Of a DNA stretch of 51,294 nucleotides, positions 48,081 through 51,294 are shown piece by piece; the first letter of the stretch is position 1, and each line of letters begins with the position of its first letter. The notes beneath the pieces are model-generated. The model was not told where the DNA came from and ran no database searches. It saw only the letters and a list, made by a program, of their open reading frames with translations. The position numbers were made by a program, and so were the translations under genes. The DNA comes from CAVRZY01 sp963725415 (GTDB lineage: Bacteria > Acidobacteriota > Terriglobia > Bryobacterales > Bryobacteraceae). The stretch covers positions 1 to 51,294 of the forward strand of contig CAVRZY010000022.1 of assembly GCA_963725415.1 (NCBI GenBank). The letters are read 5' to 3'.

Positions 48081-48638
48081 TTCGATGGCAGTTTTTTAGC
48101 CTTCCACCTTTGCCTTTGCGGCCGCAGACAGTCACTTGGGGGTACCGCTTTACAAAGCCGGCGAATGGCGAGCAGGGGGATGGCGAAGTAAGCTTCCAGG
48201 GTTGGGCGCCGAGCAAGCCGGCCTGAGTGACGGCCACAGGCAACAATGCCTACCCCACTTCGGGACACTGGCGTTCAGGGTGGTACCCCGTTTCGAGAGT
48301 ACCACCCCTGAACCGCACCAGGGTTATGCCCACATGGGGCAGGTTCCTTGTCTTTGAAGTGTTTATCGTGCGCCCGCGTTGCGCACCGAGGTGACCGATT
48401 GGCTTGGGACTACTCAAAAACCAGGCGGGTCGACAATGATAATGATGGGTTCTGGTTGCATGTTGTCCCAGAGGCTGGGCTGGAGGCCCATGCCTGCGTC
48501 TTGAGCTTACGGTGGAACGAGCGGATGAGGGGTCAACCTGGAGGTCTATCTGCGGGAAATAAAGGAGTTATAATCTGAGCTTTGGTGTCACCGGAGGCCG
48601 TAGCCCCGCGGCGAGGAGGGCGCTGACAAGAGACCAGA
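48081..48638. other. Gene-free stretch with structured segment
   Basis: No convincing protein frame between the CHAT operon start and the next Gfo/Idh gene. It contains a strong inverted repeat (48273-48313) and, just after, a second small hairpin (TGCCC/GGGCA near 48328-48342) with a T-rich tail, which could end a short plus-strand RNA. From 48360 to 48638 I see nothing I can name, apart from an isolated TATAAT near 48567 with no gene behind it. Confidence 0.5.
48273..48313. repeat. Strong inverted repeat
   Basis: GTTCAGGGTGGTAC pairs with GTACCACCCCTGAAC over 14 base pairs with one bulged base, around a loop of about 12 bases. It is stable on either strand. Candidate core of a structured RNA or a regulatory site. 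Confidence 0.7.
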
Positions 48639-49736
48639 TTAAGCCAGCTTCAGAATCTGGTGGCGGTCGGCTGCCTCTCGGGCAATCAGCACGATCTCGT
48701 TGACTCGATAGATGTCTTCGAGGGCCAGGGTGCCCGGTTTGCTGTTGTAGACGGATTCCAGGAAGTCTACAAACAAGGAGCCGGCAGTAGGCAGGTTCTG
48801 GATCACCTGGGGTTTTCCCTTGCCAGTCATGAGGGTAACCCCAGTGGCCGCCTGGTACTCGACGATCCCTTTCATCCCGGCCAAGCGGAGGCGATCATCG
48901 CCGTGAGTGGGTGCTGGCTCAGGGCGTAGGTAGTCCATCCGCAAGGTCGCGACGCCTCCGTTATCCAGTCGGAAGAGCGAGGCCGTGACGTTCTCCATCT
49001 CGCCGAGTTCCGGGAAGCCGATGTGGGTTTGAAAGGAAACTGCCTCGGTGAATTCCCGTCCGCTGGACCAGCGCATCAGGTCCACCATGTGGATGCCGAT
49101 CCAGGGGATCGTGCCGCCGTAAGTGGACCGCTCTCGATACCAAGGAGCGCGGTCACCGAGCTTGTAGGACTTCTGGGCGCCGATCTGCGCCACCTCTCCG
49201 ATCTCGCCCGCCTGGACAATCTGCTTCATGGCCAGGTAAGTAGGCGAGAATCGCATAGGCAGTAGCATCGTCAGGCGGACACCGTAGCGGGCCACGGCCC
49301 GCTTGACCCGCGCCAACTCCTCGAGTTCAATGGCCAGCGGTTTCTCGGCGACGATGTGCAGCTTGCGCTCGGCACACGCCACAATCACGGCAGCACGCCC
49401 CCCGTTGGGTCCACAGACGCCCACCATGTCGAGCTGTTCCCGATCCAGCATTCGCCGGAAATCGGTGTATTGGCGTGCCGAGCTGAGGCGCGGATTTCGG
49501 GCCGCACGCGCGGTGGCCTTGGGGTCGGCATCGCAAAGGGCGACCAGTTCCACGTCAGGCAAATTGGGGAGCGGATTGAGGATTTCCGCGGTGTGGCCGT
49601 CCAGACCTATTAGCGCGAGCCGAATCTTCCTGGGTAGCCGGAGTAGCTCGGGAGCACCTTGTGCAGAGAGCCGGGAGGCGGTCGCACCCCCCAACAAAGC
49701 GCGACGGGAGATCCAGGGGTTGCCTGCATGTTTCAT
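48639..49736 (-). CDS. Gfo/Idh/MocA family oxidoreductase, probably Tat-exported
   Basis: 365-residue NAD(P)-dependent oxidoreductase of the same broad family as the 8861 gene. The start at 49736 (MKHAGNPWISRRALLGG) gives a twin-arginine-like signal; an upstream ATG at 49775 would only add a basic stretch. A Rossmann region (RLALIGLDGHTAEILNPL), VELVALCDADPKATARAARN and the family EKP motif (HIVAEKPLAIELEELAR) follow, and then the C-terminal domain (YGGTIPWIGIHMVDLMRWSS). The GxGxxG motif is altered to GLDGHT, so cofactor binding may differ. The substrate is unknown. Apparently a single-gene unit. Confidence 0.87.
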   Translation of the reverse strand: MKHAGNPWISRRALLGGATASRLSAQGAPELLRLPRKIRLALIGLDGHTAEILNPLPNLPDVELVALCDADPKATARAARNPRLSSARQYTDFRRMLDREQLDMVGVCGPNGGRAAVIVACAERKLHIVAEKPLAIELEELARVKRAVARYGVRLTMLLPMRFSPTYLAMKQIVQAGEIGEVAQIGAQKSYKLGDRAPWYRERSTYGGTIPWIGIHMVDLMRWSSGREFTEAVSFQTHIGFPELGEMENVTASLFRLDNGGVATLRMDYLRPEPAPTHGDDRLRLAGMKGIVEYQAATGVTLMTGKGKPQVIQNLPTAGSLFVDFLESVYNSKPGTLALEDIYRVNEIVLIAREAADRHQILKLA

Positions 49737-49813
49737 GCTGCGATTGTGACACAGAATTAACCTGCGGTTGCGCACCAGCGCCTGGGCTTGATGCGCTAGA
49801 ATCGGACTGGGCT

Positions 49814-50386
49814 ATGCACATTCGCCGATTGGCCGCCCTGCTATTGGGCGGATGGCTCGCCGTTAGCCTCGCTGTGCTTTTGCTTGCCACGCAAAACTTT
49901 CGGACGGTGGACCGGTTGCTGAAGTCTCCGCCCGCCGAAGCTGCTCAAGCGATCCAGAACCTGGGTCAGGCCCAGGCGGGCGCTTTGCTGCGCCACGCGG
50001 CCTCCGAACAGAACCGCTCGTCCTCTGAAGCCTGGGAGGAAGTGCAGCTCATCTGGGGAGGTGTATTGCTACTGGTGATGTTGTGGGGAAAGCACCGCGA
50101 TCTGCGGGGGCTACTCCCTGCGGTGCTGATGCTGGCCACGGTCGCCGTGATGCACTGGTTCCTGACGCCGGAGATCGCACGCTTGGGCCGTGTCGTGGAC
50201 TTCATTCCAACCGACCAGCCCTCCCCCGACCGCACCCGGCTCTGGAACTTCCACGTCGCTTACTCAACCGCGGAAGCGGTCAAGTTGCTTCTGGGTGCCG
50301 TCCAGGCGGGGGTGCTGCTGCTGCATCGCAAAAGCCTCTCTGGACGGAGGGAGCGCGACATCGCGCCGGCCGTGATTCAGGACTGA
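49814..50386 (+). CDS. Membrane protein of unknown function
   Basis: 190-residue protein starting MHIRRLAALLLGGWLAVSLA. Four hydrophobic segments are likely (LAALLLGGWLAVSLAVLLLA, VQLIWGGVLLLVMLW, LLPAVLMLATVAVMHWFL, AVKLLLGAVQAGVLLL). A soluble loop after TM1 is rich in Ala and Gln, and a longer one before TM4 contains DFIPTDQPSPDRTRLWNFH. The layout resembles DUF4149-like proteins, which I cannot confirm. It is divergent from the Gfo/Idh gene. Confidence 0.72.
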   Translation: MHIRRLAALLLGGWLAVSLAVLLLATQNFRTVDRLLKSPPAEAAQAIQNLGQAQAGALLRHAASEQNRSSSEAWEEVQLIWGGVLLLVMLWGKHRDLRGLLPAVLMLATVAVMHWFLTPEIARLGRVVDFIPTDQPSPDRTRLWNFHVAYSTAEAVKLLLGAVQAGVLLLHRKSLSGRRERDIAPAVIQD

Positions 50387-50430
50387 CATCGAGCGGCTGC
50401 CGGGAGCAGTTCCCGAAGCAGGGCTGAAGC

Positions 50431-50505
50431 TTTCGCGCAGAGACGCAAAGAAAACTCTTTTCTGCCTTTGCGTTCTTTGCAAGTTCTTGGCGTCTTTGCG
50501 CGAAA
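50431..50505. repeat. CTTTGCG-type imperfect inverted repeat
   Basis: TTTCGCGCAGAGACGC (50431-50446) pairs with GCGTCTTTGCGCGAAA (50490-50505) with one mismatch; the interior has further CTTTGCG words. It lies between convergent genes and could end transcription from both sides, or be a dispersed intergenic repeat. Confidence 0.55.
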
Positions 50506-50518
50506 CGTGTCTTGCCTG

Positions 50519-51004
50519 TCAGTCCTGGAACTTGTTTTCGCCCTCGAAGGCCGCCCAATCCAGATCTGACTTGGTGAAGTACTCCCTCCAGTTGCTGATC
50601 TTGCCGTCGCGGAGCTTCACCAGCACAATGCCGTGGCCGCGTCCGTTCATTTCGAAGGTGAATTCCCCGGCGCCAAGTTGCAGGTCCCGGTCAAAAACCA
50701 CGTGGTGCCAGGTCATCACCACCGGATGCCCGATCCCTTTATCCCCACCGAAGTATTCGTATAGCGCTTCTCTGCCGTTCTTGACCAGCCCTAACGAAGC
50801 CACTGTGTAGACGGCGTCTCGCGCGAAGCAGTCGGCGGATTTGCGGGCATTTCCCTGGTTCCAGCCGTCCGCGACGGTTTGGAGCAGCTTCTTGAAGTCC
50901 GTGGCCGAAAAGGCGTTTGGATCTCTTGAGGCGGGAAGGGAGGGTGCTATCGCCAGGGCGATCAGCAGGATTGCGCCAAGGTATCCCGAAGTGCGCTTGC
51001 CCAT
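50519..51004 (-). CDS. Secreted NTF2-like (SnoaL/ketosteroid isomerase fold) protein
   Basis: 161-residue protein with a signal peptide (YLGAILLIALAIAPSLPAS). The remainder fits the NTF2-like cone fold: DFKKLLQTVADGWNQGNARK, SADCFARDAVYTVASLGLVK, REALYEYFGG, and later VKLRDGKISNWREYFTKSDL. Such proteins may be enzymes or binding proteins; no specific active site can be assigned. It is transcribed toward the membrane protein gene. Confidence 0.8.
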   Translation of the reverse strand: MGKRTSGYLGAILLIALAIAPSLPASRDPNAFSATDFKKLLQTVADGWNQGNARKSADCFARDAVYTVASLGLVKNGREALYEYFGGDKGIGHPVVMTWHHVVFDRDLQLGAGEFTFEMNGRGHGIVLVKLRDGKISNWREYFTKSDLDWAAFEGENKFQD

Positions 51005-51013
51005 ACTTCTAAA

Positions 51014-51041
51014 CTACAGGCTACAGGCTCCAGGCTACAAG
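51014..51041. repeat. Four heptamer repeats (CTACAGG type)
   Basis: CTACAGG, CTACAGG, CTCCAGG and CTACAAG lie end to end between two minus-strand genes. Similar in style to the heptamer runs at 3576 and 8807. Confidence 0.65.
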
Positions 51042-51048
51042 CCGGAAC

Positions 51049-51294
51049 TCACGCTGCCCAAAAGTACTCGCCGAACAGGCGGTCGGAGGCGGCGTCCAGT
51101 TCCTGGGTACCTAGCGGGTGGTCTCGCAGAGAGCGCAGGGCTTGAGCGAAGCGCGCCAGGTTCTGGCGGAGGCGCGCGTGGCGGGCATCGCTGACGAAGT
51201 CAATCGCCGAATCATCGCCCAGGAAGCGGGCCATCTCCCCGAAACCGCGCACGGAGCCGCGAGAGCCGCGCGCCCGCTCCGGGCGCGTTTTAGA
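51049..51294 (-). CDS. Partial gene at the right edge, unknown function
   Basis: An open minus-strand frame enters from the right edge and ends at 51049 after about 81 visible residues, including GFGEMARFLGDDSAIDFVSD, ARLRQNLARFAQALRSLRDH and a C-terminus DRLFGEYFWAA. A GTG at 51252 could be a start, but the frame stays open to the window edge (RPERARGSRGS), so the gene probably begins outside. No family is recognised. Confidence 0.55.
   Translation of the reverse strand, partial: SKTRPERARGSRGSVRGFGEMARFLGDDSAIDFVSDARHARLRQNLARFAQALRSLRDHPLGTQELDAASDRLFGEYFWAA

Noticed and set aside
48348..48578. 76-residue plus-strand frame in the gap after the CHAT operon
   Set aside because: No ribosome-binding site, no recognisable fold and no neighbour support; left as unexplained intergenic DNA.

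Overview
The window is high-GC bacterial chromosome, coding on both strands. Several traits together suggest an Acidobacteriota genome of the Solibacter/Bryobacter type: Ser/Thr kinases fused to TPR repeats, a TonB-dependent receptor with an N-terminal carboxypeptidase-regulatory domain, Tat-exported Gfo/Idh and TIM-barrel sugar proteins, many small toxin-antitoxin loci and zinc-ribbon membrane proteins. This assignment is an inference from gene content; no rRNA or tRNA gene was seen.

Layout. 1-8730 (minus): a translation operon rimP-nusA-infB-ylxP-rbfA that runs on into apbE-hemE-hemH, with a promoter and a leader terminator before rimP. 8861-11643 (plus): an exported Gfo/Idh oxidoreductase and an MFS transporter. 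11465-18766 (minus): a small antitoxin-like gene, a TonB-dependent receptor, a dihydroorotate-dehydrogenase-like protein and pyruvate:ferredoxin oxidoreductase. 19126-24313 (plus): a cluster of zinc-ribbon and membrane proteins with REP-like palindromes and two look-alike promoters. 24330-29648: a POTRA/HEAT protein, a glycerophosphodiesterase, an MntA/HepT toxin-antitoxin pair, exported proteins, a 650-bp repeat field and a deleted nucleotidyltransferase locus. 29708-33753 (minus): a HAD phosphatase, ftsH and tilS. 33844-39794 (minus): a parDE locus with a shortened toxin, then two kinase-TPR genes, one interrupted by two in-frame TAG codons. 39975-42701 (plus): gnd, kdsC-like and an ACT/DUF5612-like gene. 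42717-44003: a PIN/Phd toxin-antitoxin pair and a gene relic, framed by a 272-bp direct repeat of the 3' end of the ACT gene. 44060-48020 (minus): a TPR-CHAT protease, ECF sigma factor and zinc-finger anti-sigma operon. 48639 to the end: a second Gfo/Idh protein, a membrane protein, an NTF2-like secreted protein and a partial gene.

The most interesting system is the TPR-CHAT / sigma / anti-sigma operon. It has the same logic as the Csx29-Csx30-RpoE output arm of type III-E CRISPR (Craspase), but no CRISPR array lies nearby. The next most interesting are the duplicated gene end flanking the PIN/Phd cassette and the zinc-ribbon membrane cluster.

Caution on quality: at least eight single-base frameshifts are visible, in infB, rimP (two), the MFS gene, three zinc-ribbon-cluster genes and the CHAT gene. 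Some hit essential genes, so many are probably sequence errors. Where the reading frame is clearly restored on the far side, the whole gene is given as one feature.
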